NCBI RefSeq assembly: GCF_025245835.1
Contig: NZ_JAOBWS010000007.1
Span: 1 to 64,000 of the forward strand
DNA: 64,000 nt
Direction: 5' to 3'
Origin: Rheinheimera sp. 4Y26
Lineage (GTDB): Bacteria > Pseudomonadota > Gammaproteobacteria > Enterobacterales > Alteromonadaceae
The notes beneath the pieces were generated by a model. It was not told the origin of the DNA. It saw only the letters and a list, made by a program, of their open reading frames with translations, and ran no database searches. Both the position numbers and the translations under genes were made by a program. Positions 1 through 7,587 of the stretch are shown here, piece by piece (position 1 is the first letter of the stretch; each line of letters begins with the position of its first letter).

Positions 1-50
1 CATTTTGAGATCTCCATTGGTTCCATTTTATTGGAAATCTCATCAATGTC

Positions 51-248
51 ATGGTCTTAAATTTGGGGGAAAGGTCACCGTCCGCGCCTACTGCGCTCAC
101 TTTTGAATGCTCGCTGTGTAACTTCCGGTGTTGGTTTATTGGCAAGAAAAAAGACCTGATACAATTGATTCAAAGCAGACATTACAGGCAATCAACAGAT
201 TACTGCGCTAAAACGTTTCCAGACTTCACCGCATTGCTAAAACGTTAA
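51..248 (+). CDS. small hypothetical ORF, doubtful
   Basis: A 65-codon ORF from ATG with no convincing ribosome binding site. The product carries a CSLCNFRC cysteine pair and a basic C-terminus but resembles no family I recognise. It lies at the left edge of the accessory region, with no matching gene beside it. It could be a remnant or chance. The following 249-400 stretch shows no gene and no clear attC site. Confidence 0.2.
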   Translation: MVLNLGERSPSAPTALTFECSLCNFRCWFIGKKKDLIQLIQSRHYRQSTDYCAKTFPDFTALLKR

Positions 249-436
249 AAAATGTGCGTTATCCATTTCATATTGCTACGGGTTACTACTGTTCAAACTA
301 CAACGATATGGCCAAAATTAGTTAATCACTGCAGGACGATTTCAGCTGTGCAATTAGTCAACCAGAGTGTAAGCTCCCCCCTTAAATAGGCATAAGGAGA
401 TAGCTCGCAATATGCTTGCAAGCTCAAATTTTATTT

Positions 437-862
437 ATGAAAAAAATAGTGTTCAATAGAAAAATTGATATAGCTAAACTTTTAGTATTTTTGGCGTTAT
501 TGGCGATTAGCGCAGCTCTTGTTTTTACAGGAGGAACTGGGAAAGCTGAATTTGAATTTAAAGAACTTGTTTTGAAATCAATGTTTCCTTGCATTCTATT
601 ATATGGATTTCATCATGTTTATTATTTCCTAAAATCACCTCAAGAGATTTCTATTGATTTATCAGAAAGAATTATCAATACAATTGACGGGCAAGCCATC
701 CAATTGAACCCAAACGATGTTTTATATATAGAAGAAAAATCAAGCAACTATCATGCTTTATTTTTCGGAGAATTTAGAACTGCCGCAGTATATACATCAA
801 ATGATGTTCATTGCCTTATGAATAATGCAGTGCCGTGGATTAGGTATACAAAATATAAATGA
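437..862 (+). CDS. small two-TM membrane protein, unknown function
   Basis: The product has two hydrophobic segments (about residues 14-30 from the ATG, then a CILLYGFHHVYYFL stretch) followed by a soluble tail of about 80 residues rich in beta-type residues. I do not recognise the family. The start is uncertain. An AAGGAG at 394-399 lies upstream, but the nearest ATG (412) opens an out-of-frame 15-codon ORF; an in-frame TTG at 416 and the ATG at 437 are the choices, and I prefer the ATG. The gene is clearly AT-richer than its surroundings and points opposite to the three cassette genes on its right, consistent with an acquired cassette in reverse orientation. Its left boundary cannot be placed. 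Confidence 0.5.
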   Translation: MKKIVFNRKIDIAKLLVFLALLAISAALVFTGGTGKAEFEFKELVLKSMFPCILLYGFHHVYYFLKSPQEISIDLSERIINTIDGQAIQLNPNDVLYIEEKSSNYHALFFGEFRTAAVYTSNDVHCLMNNAVPWIRYTKYK

Positions 863-995
863 AAGCCCTGGGGGGGATTGCCCAACCGTAATAGACTCAA
901 AATCAAAACATCAGCACACCTGACTGAAAAAACAAACTCATTAGCATTAGAGCAAAACGCAAGACCTGACCCTGAGGGATCCCCTTTTGTTTAGC

Positions 996-1066
996 GGCTA
1001 ACGCCGCCAGCAGCGGAAATTTGGGAGCGCTAGCGCGTAAATTTCCGTAGCAGCGCCTTGTTATGT
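996..1066 (-). repeat. attC-like recombination site A
   Basis: The 71-bp site starts with GGCTAAC and ends with GTTATGT, imperfect matches to the RYYYAAC and GTTRRRY core boxes. Inside is an inverted repeat built on GCGGAAATTT and AAATTTCCG around a GCGCTAGCGC centre. The TAA stop of the leftward gene on the right lies inside the terminal core box, a hallmark of integron cassettes. Assignment is by pattern, not by covariance model. Confidence 0.7.
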
Positions 1067-1555
1067 ATTTTGCGCTACTTTGGTTGTATTGAAGCCTTCC
1101 TCGGCGGTGGGCGCCATAAAATATTTTGTAACCAGCTCAAACATATCTGGTGTATCAGTTGCCGATCTTTCAGGCTGTGCTTCGCGCCGTTTTTCAATCT
1201 GTTTTAAACAGACCTCATTTGACAAGTCGATGTATACCAAATTATGTGGAGCTTCAACCTCGGAGAAAATACTCCGAAACCAATCTCTTTGTGACAGAGT
1301 ATTTGCCGGGAAGTCCATCACCACATTGGTTCCCGCAGACAACATGGATTGAACAAGCTTTTTAATTTGCGGCTTAAGTAGATTCGAATATTCGATATAG
1401 TCATTTAGTGACGAAATCTTATTTGGGTAAAGTGACGTAAGCCATTCATCTTCTGAAAGCAATACAGCATTGCCTTTCTGTGCGATTTCGCTAGCTTTGG
1501 TAGATTTTCCTGCCCCCATTTTTCCACAGAAGAAGGTCAATGTTCCTTTGTTCAT
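1061..1555 (-). CDS. AAA/zeta-type P-loop ATP-binding protein (cassette gene)
   Basis: The 164-residue product opens with a phosphate-binding loop (GKMGAGKST, residues 11-19) right after a short beta strand, then has an acidic SEDEW stretch near residue 34 and a later MDFPAN segment. This is the layout of the AAA_33 / adenylate-kinase-like family of small P-loop phosphotransferases. The substrate is unknown; kinases of this family phosphorylate small molecules or RNA ends, and homologues are frequent passengers in Vibrio-type integrons. The gene is flanked by attC-like sites A and B and its TAA stop overlaps the core box of site A. There is no signal peptide, so a cytoplasmic location is expected. 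Confidence 0.75.
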   Translation of the reverse strand: MNKGTLTFFCGKMGAGKSTKASEIAQKGNAVLLSEDEWLTSLYPNKISSLNDYIEYSNLLKPQIKKLVQSMLSAGTNVVMDFPANTLSQRDWFRSIFSEVEAPHNLVYIDLSNEVCLKQIEKRREAQPERSATDTPDMFELVTKYFMAPTAEEGFNTTKVAQNT

Positions 1556-1574
1556 TGTTGCTCTCTATTTTGGT

Positions 1575-1632
1575 GTATAACGCTCAATGCAGCCTCGCGC
1601 TGTTAAGCGTTGGCTGCCTTTGCTTGTTATGT
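1575..1632 (-). repeat. attC-like recombination site B
   Basis: The 58-bp site is bounded by GTATAAC and GTTATGT, with internal complementary arms GCAGCC/GGCTGC and CGCT/AGCG. The length matches the shortest known attC class. It separates two leftward cassette genes. Confidence 0.7.
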
Positions 1633-1635
1633 GAA

Positions 1636-2094
1636 TTATTCACTGTACCGACGGATAACAGAGACTTTACCGTTTTCAAGTTCAAGTACATCTAATGCAA
1701 CTTTGCTGTAGCTAAAATCAGAACCGTCCGATCGCTTACCTTTAGCTGAAAATTTGTGTTTTATTGAAACAGCGTTATAGCCATACTGATAGCCAATAAT
1801 CTCGGCTTCATACTCTGTATGGACGCCGAGATAGCGACTCATTCCTTTACGCATCATTTCTTTACCGCCGGGCTCCCTCGAGTCATCAGGTGCATTTGGG
1901 AAATGCTGATTACCAATATCATCAGTAAGAAATGACAAATAGTGTTCAAGGTCTTCTTTGGTCGCATTCGGTTGTTGAGTCATGACCTGAGCATCAAAAT
2001 ATGTTTTAACAAAAACATCGTAGTCAAAATCATCGGCCAAAGTACTGGCACTTAAGAACGTTAAACCTGCCAAACAGATAATTAGTCTCTTCAC
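1636..2094 (-). CDS. secreted SnoaL/NTF2-like protein (cassette gene)
   Basis: The 152-residue product has a signal peptide (basic start, hydrophobic LIICLAGLTFL, then STLADD with likely cleavage after ALA-type residues near 20). The mature part resembles the NTF2-like/SnoaL cone fold: an early helix (FVKTYFDAQ), a FLTDDI segment, and a C-terminal beta sheet ending KVSVIRRYSE. Members are enzymes or small ligand-binding proteins; no catalytic assignment can be made here. A periplasmic location is inferred. The gene sits between attC-like sites B and C, its stop a few bases from the core box of B. Confidence 0.6.
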   Translation of the reverse strand: MKRLIICLAGLTFLSASTLADDFDYDVFVKTYFDAQVMTQQPNATKEDLEHYLSFLTDDIGNQHFPNAPDDSREPGGKEMMRKGMSRYLGVHTEYEAEIIGYQYGYNAVSIKHKFSAKGKRSDGSDFSYSKVALDVLELENGKVSVIRRYSE

Positions 2095-2117
2095 GAAAAC
2101 TCCTTTTTCAAAAATTC

Positions 2118-2194
2118 ACATAACGTTTGGTTAAGGGGCCGGCTTTAGCCGGTCCCGAGTGAGCGAAGCGAACGACCTGAACCACTAGTTAGGT
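2118..2194 (-). repeat. attC-like recombination site C
   Basis: The 77-bp site runs from ACATAAC to GTTAGGT, the latter a perfect GTTRRRY box. It contains TGGTT/AACCA arms and an inner GGCCGGC-TTTA-GCCGGTCC hairpin. The TAA stop of the gene to the right lies within the GTTAGGT box (2189-2191). Confidence 0.75.
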
Positions 2195-2632
2195 GCCATT
2201 GTGCTGATTGATACGCTCTTGTGAGCGTTGAACAGCGCTTGCTGAAAAGTAACTAGGATGCCGAAGTATCACTGCTTCAAATGCATAATCTTCAAGCCCC
2301 ATTTCGACAAGAGCAGTGTAGCCAACTGTTTCTTCTTTTCGATTAACTGCCCGCTCAACTGCCTCAAGTATTCCATGACGCTCAATCATGGGCCATGTAC
2401 GAGAAGCACGAGTTTTCTTTCCGTTCTTTGCGCTTAGCACTTGCTCGTAGGCAAATACCGCTTCTAAACACTCGCGCTCGACGTCTGTTGTTGCACCGTG
2501 CTCAATAGCTCTAAGTTCGACTGCGCGCTTTCTAGCGGCTAATGCAAGATCGGGACGTCCACGCTCTGTCGCGTTTATTTCAAAGACTGCGCAGTCTTTT
2601 GGAGTTTTTAGTTTTGCAATGTGGTCTGTCAT
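2189..2632 (-). CDS. conserved hypothetical cassette protein
   Basis: A 147-residue soluble protein without signal peptide or membrane segment. It is rich in charged helices (for example ERGRPDLALAARKRAVELRA, residues 23-42) followed by a KTRASRTWPMIERHG segment. The order and motifs match a conserved uncharacterised family that I associate with bacterial accessory regions, but I can give no function. It is bounded by attC-like sites C and D, and the stop codon overlaps the core box of site C. The start ATG lies only five bases from the core box of D, so its ribosome binding site would have to come largely from the neighbouring cassette end; none is obvious. Confidence 0.65.
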   Translation of the reverse strand: MTDHIAKLKTPKDCAVFEINATERGRPDLALAARKRAVELRAIEHGATTDVERECLEAVFAYEQVLSAKNGKKTRASRTWPMIERHGILEAVERAVNRKEETVGYTALVEMGLEDYAFEAVILRHPSYFSASAVQRSQERINQHNGT

Positions 2633-2637
2633 GTGGC

Positions 2638-2717
2638 ACCTAACTATAAACGCACGGGCGCGAACCTTGGTGAACGTCCCAGCGGCCGCAGGCCGCGAGT
2701 GGCGTGCCTTGTTAGCA
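2638..2717 (-). repeat. attC-like recombination site D
   Basis: The 80-bp site begins with ACCTAAC and ends GTTAGCA, one base off consensus. GCACG and CGTGC arms flank a GC-rich centre with GCGGCC/GGCCGC. It is the last site seen on the right; no leftward ORF precedes it, so it would belong to a geneless or decayed cassette. Confidence 0.65.
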
Positions 2718-2964
2718 AACCGTGCAACAACCAGCGCCAGCCGTACAATTTAAAAACTAATGACAGCAAAATGATAAAACCAAGCTGCCGCCTCCGGGTC
2801 GTTGGCGCAAGACGCCAACGGTTTTAATTACGTTTCACTGCCCTTTCAGGCCAGTTGCGCAATGACAACCGGCGTTGTGGAAACGAACGGGCTAAACCAC
2901 CGAACGTACCGCAAAAGCGCAATTGCATCGACATTGCTTTTTACAAGATAACAACTTAATCAAC

Positions 2965-3004
2965 GGGATAAACCACGCTTTAAATCGTGGCTCGTCCCTT
3001 TTTT
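2965..3004 (+). terminator. rho-independent terminator, orphan
   Basis: A two-tier stem, GGGA...TCCC enclosing CCACG-CTTTAAAT-CGTGG, is followed by six T. It terminates rightward transcription, yet no rightward gene is visible upstream, so it may mark a small RNA, a lost gene or read-through from the cassettes. Confidence 0.55.
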
Positions 3005-3208
3005 CTTCTAACGAAGTTTTGAAGTTACACAGAAATATCAATAACGACAAGTGGTTATATCAACGCCAAATTTTCCGGTAAGCGTGAAAGCTTGGGTAAA
3101 ACCGTATAGTTAATTCGCAACAAATCTCTTACATAAGACAAAAGCCACAATTAGCCTCCCTACTAAAACCTAATCAACCTGCCTGCGCCTGCGCTTTTCC
3201 TCCCCCGT

Positions 3209-3402
3209 AAAGCGAGCAGTTGTTTTGGCCGGTTTTGAGGTTTTAAGCCGACAACTGTTTGAGGCAAGCGACGGTAGCGCTTGCCGAGTTTTGGCGGCGC
3301 CTCAAAAGCGAGTCAAAACAACGGGCTTTCGAGCGATCCCGGGGTCGTTTTTTGCGTCACTTTTTGTCGATACAAAAAGTGACTCGCCTGCGGAGGCGAG
3401 TC
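3209..3402. repeat. nested inverted-repeat structured element
   Basis: Paired arms can be followed by eye: AAAGC (3209-3213) with GCTTT (3325-3329); GTTGTTTTG (3219-3227) with CAAAACAAC (3314-3322); TGAGGC (3260-3265) with GCCTCA (3299-3304); GGCAAGCG (3263-3270) with CGCTTGCC (3278-3285). Just to the right are a perfect 12-bp repeat (3356-3367 with 3372-3383, loop CGAT) and a 9-bp repeat (3381-3389 with 3394-3402) that share three bases. It could be a structured RNA, a miniature mobile element or a dispersed intergenic repeat. Confidence 0.6.
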
Positions 3403-3777
3403 TCCGCTTTCACAGCTCCAGCAGCTGCAAGCTAAAAACCACAACAAGCCATGCCGCAGGCGTCAACCAAGCCGGTTTAATATACTGTGAGCTCCAAAAC
3501 TGTAACCCACACAGTTGAACAAACAGCCCCGATATCTACCCAACCCAGTTGCCCTGCAAAGAACAAAACCTGCGACCAACCCCCCAGGAGTTATCGACAA
3601 AACCATCGATAGCCAAAAGACAACCCTCTTTGCTTCAAGTAAAATCCGCGCCATTCAACCACAGGCCAATCTAAAGCTGCGACCTGCAAAAAAACAGCCG
3701 CTTTGCCCTGAGCGGCCAAGGGTTGCAAAGCCTGCAGTGCCACAAATACGCAATTGCAAAATAAGGAGAAAAACAAC

Positions 3778-4134
3778 ATGTTGCCTTGGTATCTCGCCAG
3801 TGCCGTCGTCGTCAAAACCTCTTTGCTGGGTTTAGGCCTGGTCACGCTGGGTCTTTGTGTATTGGCGCTTATCCTGCTGCGGCTATTTGGCAGCAACTTA
3901 AGCCAGCCGCTGCAACAGCGCATTGGCCAAATATTCCGCACCGGTATTTACCTGCATCTGGCAGCTTATGGCTTGTTATTGCTGAAGTTATTATTGATTG
4001 ATGGCTGGCAGGACGTGCCGGCTTTTATTATGGGCCATTTGCTGATGCACCATGCCAGCAGCGCTTTGATTGCCACTATTCTGATTGTAATGACCATCCG
4101 TATTTATAACCATCGAAGTGCCGGCAGGTTATAA
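3778..4134 (+). CDS. small integral membrane protein, unknown
   Basis: A 118-residue very hydrophobic protein with three predicted membrane segments: residues 6-35 (VVVKTSLLGLGLVTLGLCVLA), about 58-78, and about 92-110, ending in a short basic tail. The ATG follows AAGGAG with a nine-base spacer, so translation is well supported. I do not recognise the family. It stands alone between the gene-poor region and a convergent HPt/HD-GYP gene, with a shared terminator downstream. Confidence 0.7.
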   Translation: MLPWYLASAVVVKTSLLGLGLVTLGLCVLALILLRLFGSNLSQPLQQRIGQIFRTGIYLHLAAYGLLLLKLLLIDGWQDVPAFIMGHLLMHHASSALIATILIVMTIRIYNHRSAGRL

Positions 4135-4169
4135 AGGCAGGTCTGCAAGCTTAAGCTTTTGAAACCATG

Positions 4170-4211
4170 AAAAAAGCTCACCTCAGTAAATGACAGTGAG
4201 CTTTTTTATTT
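4170..4211. terminator. bidirectional terminator
   Basis: AAAAAAGCTCAC and GTGAGCTTTTTT form a stem with A and T runs on both sides. It lies between the convergent genes ending at 4134 and 4249 and can serve both. Confidence 0.8.
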
Positions 4212-4248
4212 TGCCGTTAGCACATGACAGGGCACCTGCTCAGCACCA

Positions 4249-5442
4249 TTAACGCTGAAAATGCTGTTTATGTAACTTCACCGCTTCGCTCAGCATTGAC
4301 ACCCAGAATGGGTCGAATTTAGTACCAGCCCCCTGATTAATTTCCACCAGCGCTTTGATCAACTGCCTGTTATTGGTTTCCTGCGCCTGCTGCTGACTGG
4401 TGAGTAAGTCAAACTCGTCGACAATACGCAATAACCGCGCACCGTCGCTGATATCTTCTGCGGCCATCTGGTGTGGGAAACCACTGCCGTCCTGATGTTC
4501 ATGGTGCTGCCAGATCATGGCTGCGGCGTCTTGCCAGCGTGGCGAACTGGCAACCAAAGACGCCCCCATTTCCACATGGCGCTGCCAGACACTGAGCTGC
4601 GCCGGATCGGCCCTGCCCTGTGCATCCAGCATCTGCAGTGGTAAAAACGCCATGCCAATATCATGCAGCATCACGGCCACCACCAGCTGTAGCTGGTCAA
4701 CTTTGCCGCCTGCCAGCCGGTTCATTTCCAAAGCTAAAAACAGCTGGCGTGCCGCGCGCCCTTGCCAGTTGGGATGACGCTCTTCCAGTGCCGGTAATAA
4801 CTGAATAAAAAACTCCAGGTCGGCGTCCATCCGGATGCGGTAATACTGCAGTAACCGCCGGCAGGCATCCACCGCCGATGCACTTTTAGGCCCTGCGCTA
4901 TCAGGCGCGCCCACTGTGCTGCTCACCAGATCCGGTACTTCATCTTTTATTGCCAGCGCCTGCGGGTGATTGGGATCCAACAAACCCAGCACCTGACGAA
5001 TACGCACAGTACGCGAGCGTTCATCCACGCTGGTGAGGCCGGTTAAGCGCTGACAAATCTGCTGTAAGGCGGTTGTGGTCATGGGTTTGGCGCTGTCGTG
5101 AATACTGGCCTCTACCCATTGCCGGGTGCGGTCGAGCGTCAGCTGAATCACATCACAAAGTGCGCTGTCATAAGCCATATGGCCTTTGCGGATATCATCC
5201 AGCACATCTTCCAGACTTTGCAGCAGTGGGATCAGCGAAAACAGCCCGATAAAACCCAGATTGCCTTTGATGGTATGCACCACGCGGAAAATACCGTGCA
5301 AAAGTTCCGGTTGCTGCGGATGCTGCTCCAGCTCCAGCAAGGTGCTTTCACACTGCTCGTAAGCGTCGCGGAAATCTTCAAAAAAGTCATCCACGCAGTC
5401 GCGTTGTAAATCGTCGGGGCGATTGAGGTTCAGCTGGCTCAT
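4249..5442 (-). CDS. HPt domain / HD-GYP-type phosphodiesterase fusion
   Basis: A 397-residue cytoplasmic signalling protein. The N-terminus is a histidine phosphotransfer domain with the HTIKGN motif (phospho-accepting His 56). After a linker rich in Ala, Ser and Pro (about 140-190), the C-terminal half is an HD-GYP-like domain: HD at 260-261 in VVAVMLHDIGM, then HHEHQDGSGFPH at 313-324. Classical members have GYP where this has GFP. HD-GYP proteins hydrolyse cyclic di-GMP to pGpG or GMP, so the fusion would link a phosphorelay to second-messenger breakdown; this activity is inferred. There is no partner kinase next door. The start is the ATG after a GGAGGCC stretch. Confidence 0.85.
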   Translation of the reverse strand: MSQLNLNRPDDLQRDCVDDFFEDFRDAYEQCESTLLELEQHPQQPELLHGIFRVVHTIKGNLGFIGLFSLIPLLQSLEDVLDDIRKGHMAYDSALCDVIQLTLDRTRQWVEASIHDSAKPMTTTALQQICQRLTGLTSVDERSRTVRIRQVLGLLDPNHPQALAIKDEVPDLVSSTVGAPDSAGPKSASAVDACRRLLQYYRIRMDADLEFFIQLLPALEERHPNWQGRAARQLFLALEMNRLAGGKVDQLQLVVAVMLHDIGMAFLPLQMLDAQGRADPAQLSVWQRHVEMGASLVASSPRWQDAAAMIWQHHEHQDGSGFPHQMAAEDISDGARLLRIVDEFDLLTSQQQAQETNNRQLIKALVEINQGAGTKFDPFWVSMLSEAVKLHKQHFQR

Positions 5443-5657
5443 TGAGGGCCTCCTGGCGGCAGAAAATCCCAGTGTAGACAGATAGCTGCATGCTGTATAG
5501 CTTCTTTATTGCACCAGTTTATCCGGATAATTTTGCGTGGTTCAGCGCTATTTAAATGATGGTTGGCCGGGCTTTTTGCAGGCAATGGCCCAGCGCGGGC
5601 ACAGCACTGAGTTTACCAAGCCCATATCGCGAATAGCTGATGGCAAGAAGCTGATGG

Positions 5658-5692
5658 CAAAAGCGCAGCAGCAATATTGCTGCCGCGCTTTG
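5658..5692 (-). terminator. terminator of the ctlX-like gene
   Basis: AAAGCGC (5660-5666) pairs with GCGCTTT (5685-5691), continued inward by GCAGCAAT/ATTGCTGC with one mismatch. Leftward transcription ends in TTTT. It lies 50 bases past the stop codon. The remaining 5443-5739 gap holds no gene. Confidence 0.65.
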
Positions 5693-5739
5693 ATGAAGGA
5701 CTTATGCACAGATGCTGGCGTACAGGCGCTGTTGTGCTG

Positions 5740-6681
5740 TCAGTTACGGGCTTGCAGGTGAATACCGGCCAGCATACAACGCACAGAGCCACCGGCCGAT
5801 TCTATGGTGGGCACCGCAAGCGGCAACAAAGTGGTGAATTGGCTGATTTGTGCCATCTGCTCAGGTGTCAGCGCCTGATAAGCGGTTTGTGACAGTGCCA
5901 ATAAAGGTCCCTCGCTGCCCATCAGCTCCAGTGCGTTGCCACAAAAATGGCGGATTTGTGCGGGTGTTAAATCAATCACTTGCTGGCCACTTTGCGCAAA
6001 ATGTTTAAGCAACAGCGGGCGCTGCGCAGCCGGCACCATCTCAAGGCTTATCAGTACAAATTGGCTGGCCACACACATCATTACATTGGTGTGGTACACA
6101 GCAAGGCCTTGCTCGTCAAAGGCCTGAAACAGCACAGGGGTTAACTGCAGCTGTTGGCAAATCTCCGGCACCAGGGTGGCGTCTGTGCGTTTTGACAATA
6201 CCGCGTAAGCCAGCTGATGTGGATGGTCAATCACCAGCGAGCCTGTGCCTTCAACAAATAGCCCCTGCTCAGCCAGATAAGCATAATTGTGCACCGCCTG
6301 CACCTGATACTCACGCTGCAAAAACTCAATAATATCAGCGCGATACTCCAGCCTGCGGTTTTTGGCATACATAGGATAAATCACAATTTGGCCATCGGCA
6401 TGGGTAGAAAACCAGTTATTGGGAAAGACTGAATCCGGTGTGCTTTTGGATTCATCTTCAAATAAATGCACCTTAACGCCATGCGCAGTCAGCTGCTCTG
6501 CAACAACGCTGACTTCCTGATAGGCCAGCGCTGCAATCGCCTGCTCTGCTGTGTTGCTGCTAGCTGAGCTCGCAGCATGGTCGGTCTGATAAGCGTTGTC
6601 CGGCATGGTTTGCGGATTAGAGCAAAAATGGTGGGGCCTTATCATCACCACGGCTGAAGGTGCCTGCGGCCTGTGAAGCAT
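5740..6681 (-). CDS. ctlX: citrulline utilisation hydrolase, arginine-deiminase superfamily
   Basis: The product belongs to the guanidino-group hydrolase/amidinotransferase superfamily, closest to the CtlX type thought to act in citrulline or arginine use. Visible marks: the early MIRPHHF segment, VFPNNWFSTH (the Asp/Asn-rich substrate region), a GTGSLV strand, YHTNVMM with the catalytic His, and SVRCMLA near the C-terminus with the catalytic Cys. I take the ATG at 6681 because AAGGAA stands seven bases upstream; a longer reading frame to 6735 lacks such a site. It is divergent from an Lrp/AsnC regulator, the usual arrangement for amino-acid catabolic genes. Length (313 aa) is normal for the family. 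Confidence 0.8.
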   Translation of the reverse strand: MLHRPQAPSAVVMIRPHHFCSNPQTMPDNAYQTDHAASSASSNTAEQAIAALAYQEVSVVAEQLTAHGVKVHLFEDESKSTPDSVFPNNWFSTHADGQIVIYPMYAKNRRLEYRADIIEFLQREYQVQAVHNYAYLAEQGLFVEGTGSLVIDHPHQLAYAVLSKRTDATLVPEICQQLQLTPVLFQAFDEQGLAVYHTNVMMCVASQFVLISLEMVPAAQRPLLLKHFAQSGQQVIDLTPAQIRHFCGNALELMGSEGPLLALSQTAYQALTPEQMAQISQFTTLLPLAVPTIESAGGSVRCMLAGIHLQARN

Positions 6682-6934
6682 ATGAAATTCCTTGAGTGAT
6701 GGTGTTTTATCTGTGTTGTGCTGGCTTAGCTGCAATGTGCGCAGCCCTGCGCTTTGGCCTGAGTATTAGCCTTGGCCTTGGCGTTTGTCCTGGCGTTGGC
6801 CCTGGCATTCGTATTGACATCAGCAGCAACTCATTATCTCGCGAGCGGCCGGCAAGCTTGTGCCTGCATCAGCGCCCGGCTTTTAATGCAGCTATTTTAA
6901 TGGCTGCTCATGTCAGTCAAAATGGCAAAAAATT

Positions 6935-6987
6935 ACAAAATTTGTGTCAACATCTGACTTTTTGTCAGGTACAAATATACAATTTGT
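6935..6987. promoter_or_regulatory. paired palindromes, candidate Lrp/AsnC operator
   Basis: ACAAAATTTGT (6935-6945) and ACAAAT-ATACA-ATTTGT (6971-6987) share the ACAAA/TTTGT arms and lie just upstream of the regulator gene, inside the 337-bp divergent region. A CTGAC-TTTTT-GTCAG repeat (6954-6968) sits between them. Lrp-family regulators commonly bind spaced AT-rich palindromes and repress themselves. The rest of the gap includes imperfect CTTGGC/CTGGCG hexamer repeats at about 6769-6808. Confidence 0.45.
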
Positions 6988-7018
6988 TTATTGATGCTGT
7001 TATTCACCCAGGCTCACC

Positions 7019-7450
7019 ATGCAAAATTCCCGTTATGATTCGCTCGACAACGCACTGATTGCTGAATTAAGAAAAGATGGCCGGGCTGCGGTTTCCACGT
7101 TGGCCGACACATTAAAAGTGTCGCGTGGCACTATTCAAAACCGGCTGGACCGACTGATAGCCAGCGGCGCCATTATTGGTTTTACCGTGCGGGTGCATCA
7201 GCATCTGGAAACCGGCGCTGTGCGCGCCATTATGATGATTGAAGTGGTCGGCAAGTCGACCGCCCAGGTGATTAAAAAACTGCGCGGTATTCCGGAACTG
7301 ACCAGGTTACACACCACCAACGGCGCCTGGGATCTGGTGGCAGAAATTCAGGCGGCCGACCTGCCCACTTTTGATGTGGTACTTCGGCAAGTGCGGGAAA
7401 TTGACGGCATTCTTAATAGCGAAACCAGTATTTTATTGTCGACGATTTAG
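7019..7450 (+). CDS. Lrp/AsnC family transcriptional regulator
   Basis: A 143-residue regulator with the family layout: an N-terminal winged helix-turn-helix (about residues 8-58, including LADTLKVSRGTIQNRLDRLIASGAI, here split over helices) and a C-terminal ligand-binding RAM domain (about 65-140, with the AWDLVAEI core strand and the terminal SETSILLS). Members sense amino acids and form octamers. The ATG has no strong ribosome binding site. Divergent placement next to the ctlX-like gene suggests it controls that gene and itself; the effector may be citrulline, arginine or ornithine, which is inference. Confidence 0.85.
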   Translation: MQNSRYDSLDNALIAELRKDGRAAVSTLADTLKVSRGTIQNRLDRLIASGAIIGFTVRVHQHLETGAVRAIMMIEVVGKSTAQVIKKLRGIPELTRLHTTNGAWDLVAEIQAADLPTFDVVLRQVREIDGILNSETSILLSTI

Positions 7451-7587
7451 CAAAAACCAGCGCTGGCGCCAAAGATGGCCTGGACCACTGCCGGCATTGT
7501 GATGCTGCAAAGCGCCCGCTTTGAACTGCAGTGGTTCTTTATTGCACTGGATCTTTACTGCAGTGGCATGCAATCTGGTTTTCGTTG

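Larger units (their letters stand above)
2718..3777. other. gene-poor stretch right of the cassette array
   Basis: About 1 kb with no ORF that I can support. It contains a rightward terminator near 2965-3005, the nested inverted-repeat element at 3209-3402, and otherwise unremarkable sequence. No tyrosine recombinase of the IntI type is encoded here on either strand. The AAGGAG before the next gene lies at 3763-3768. Confidence 0.6.

Noticed and set aside
249-415. A fifth attC site at the left edge of the array
   Set aside because: GTTATCC at about 258-264 has no matching complementary arms within 150 bases to its left.
3225-3518. 97-codon frame over the nested inverted repeats
   Set aside because: Composition comes from repeats and inverted arms; no ribosome binding site, no family resemblance.
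5537-5761. 74-codon rightward frame after the HPt/HD-GYP gene
   Set aside because: It overlaps the terminator and 3' end of the ctlX-like gene; no family features.
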